This document shows positions 60,374 to 64,000 of a stretch of 64,000 nt of DNA, piece after piece. The notes below the pieces were generated by a model that was not told where the DNA came from, did not search any database, and worked only from the letters and a program-made list of their open reading frames with translations. Source of the DNA: Arenibacterium halophilum. GTDB lineage: Bacteria; Pseudomonadota; Alphaproteobacteria; Rhodobacterales; Rhodobacteraceae. The DNA is taken from positions 434,001 to 498,000 of the forward strand of contig NZ_VCPC01000003.1 of assembly GCF_005938225.1 (NCBI RefSeq), written 5' to 3'. Every line of letters starts with the position of its first letter. Position 1 is the first letter of the stretch. The position numbers were made by a program, and so were the translations under genes.

Positions 60374-60437
60374 CTGTGGTGGCGGTTAACCTAGTCAGTG
60401 CCCGGCAGAAGGGCAAGCGCCTGTGGTCGGGCGGCGA

Positions 60438-60561
60438 GGGGGCGCGGCCCCCGTCCACTGCGTGGACTCCCCCGGAGTATTTTCACGATGGTGAAGCGGG
60501 AAGAGTCCCATCTTCTTTGGGGTCCAAATATCCCCGCCGGAGGCATCGCGCGGCAGCGCGA
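60438..60561. repeat. Intergenic repeat, copy F (full)
   Basis: A 124-bp full copy between the KAS III gene and carB: GGGGGCGCGGCCCCC, TCCACTGCGTGGA hairpin, CTCCCCCGGAGTATTTT, CTTCTTTGGGG, AAATATCCCCGCCGGAGG, and terminal CGCGCGGCAGCGCG. The second hairpin has compensatory changes against copies A and B (TCCACTGCGTGGA, TCCGCTGCGCGGA, TCCCTGCGGGA), which supports a folded product. Confidence 0.85.
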
Positions 60562-60638
60562 TATTGGCGATTGCGTGCGGGGAATCGCGCGGCTTGTTGG
60601 GAGGGTTGGGGCGCCGGGTGGCGCCCCGTTCTGGTGTG

Positions 60639-63971
<3,333 letters not shown>

Positions 63972-64000
63972 GTGCCGGACCTTTTCTTTGCGCGCGAGTC

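Overview
The window is a GC-rich, gene-dense stretch of core chromosome from an alphaproteobacterium, most likely a marine Rhodobacteraceae (Roseobacter-group) organism. The signs are an atpHAGDC operon without F0 genes, an Hsp20-DUF1150 pair, two stand-alone Hint-domain proteins, a VPLPA-CTERM protein, a fused Sat-CysC, a DctPQ-type TRAP transporter, family II pyrophosphatase, homospermidine synthase, and a dispersed intergenic repeat (core CTTCTTTGGG...AAATATCCCCGCCGGAGG). I see no rRNA, tRNA, CRISPR, prophage or insertion sequence. Species identity is inference.

Layout. 1-4460: a catabolic operon read leftward (CoA-transferase, HMG-CoA-lyase-like enzyme, TRAP binding protein, TRAP small permease cut by the edge) with a divergent LysR regulator. 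4590-8602: a Hint protein, rpsD behind a strong promoter and a structured leader, a small PRC-barrel-like exported protein, and homospermidine synthase. 8720-12036: hisC-tyrC-extensin coupled by ATGA overlaps, then a ChaC-like cyclotransferase. 12118-16842: an ExbB/MotA-like membrane protein, an 856-residue MotB-like protein with a very long coiled coil and OmpA domain, and a convergent M23 peptidase. 16910-20998: clpA, gloB and a methyltransferase.

21281-26641: ATP synthase F1 genes followed by an H-type lectin gene. 26790-35935: prs, a DsbA-fold isomerase and hydrolase pair, ltaE-ycgN-ribF (overlapping), a MaoC hydratase beside a 35-bp palindrome, a HAD phosphatase, DUF1294, ppaC and a DUF2161 nuclease-like protein. 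36083-38101: groESL under CIRCE. 38187-43476: GNAT, lipase-like protein, an orphan phnM, purEK, DUF465, and Hsp20-DUF1150 behind an RpoH-type promoter.

43561-50466: PhzF, a GT10 glycosyltransferase, sat-cysC, a membrane class III cyclase with a 2Fe-2S domain, an RraB-like protein and trxB. 50621-56632: VPLPA-CTERM protein, Lrp regulator, second Hint protein, a 51-residue small gene, the lgt-midA-pgeF chain and ubiK. 56895-63971: YbjN, proC-csaA, tdk, a KAS III enzyme and complete carB.

The most interesting parts are the motor-like pair with its oversized coiled coil, the redox-type cyclase, the folded rpsD leader with two mutually exclusive hairpins, the intergenic repeat family, the 35-bp palindrome and the orphan phnM.
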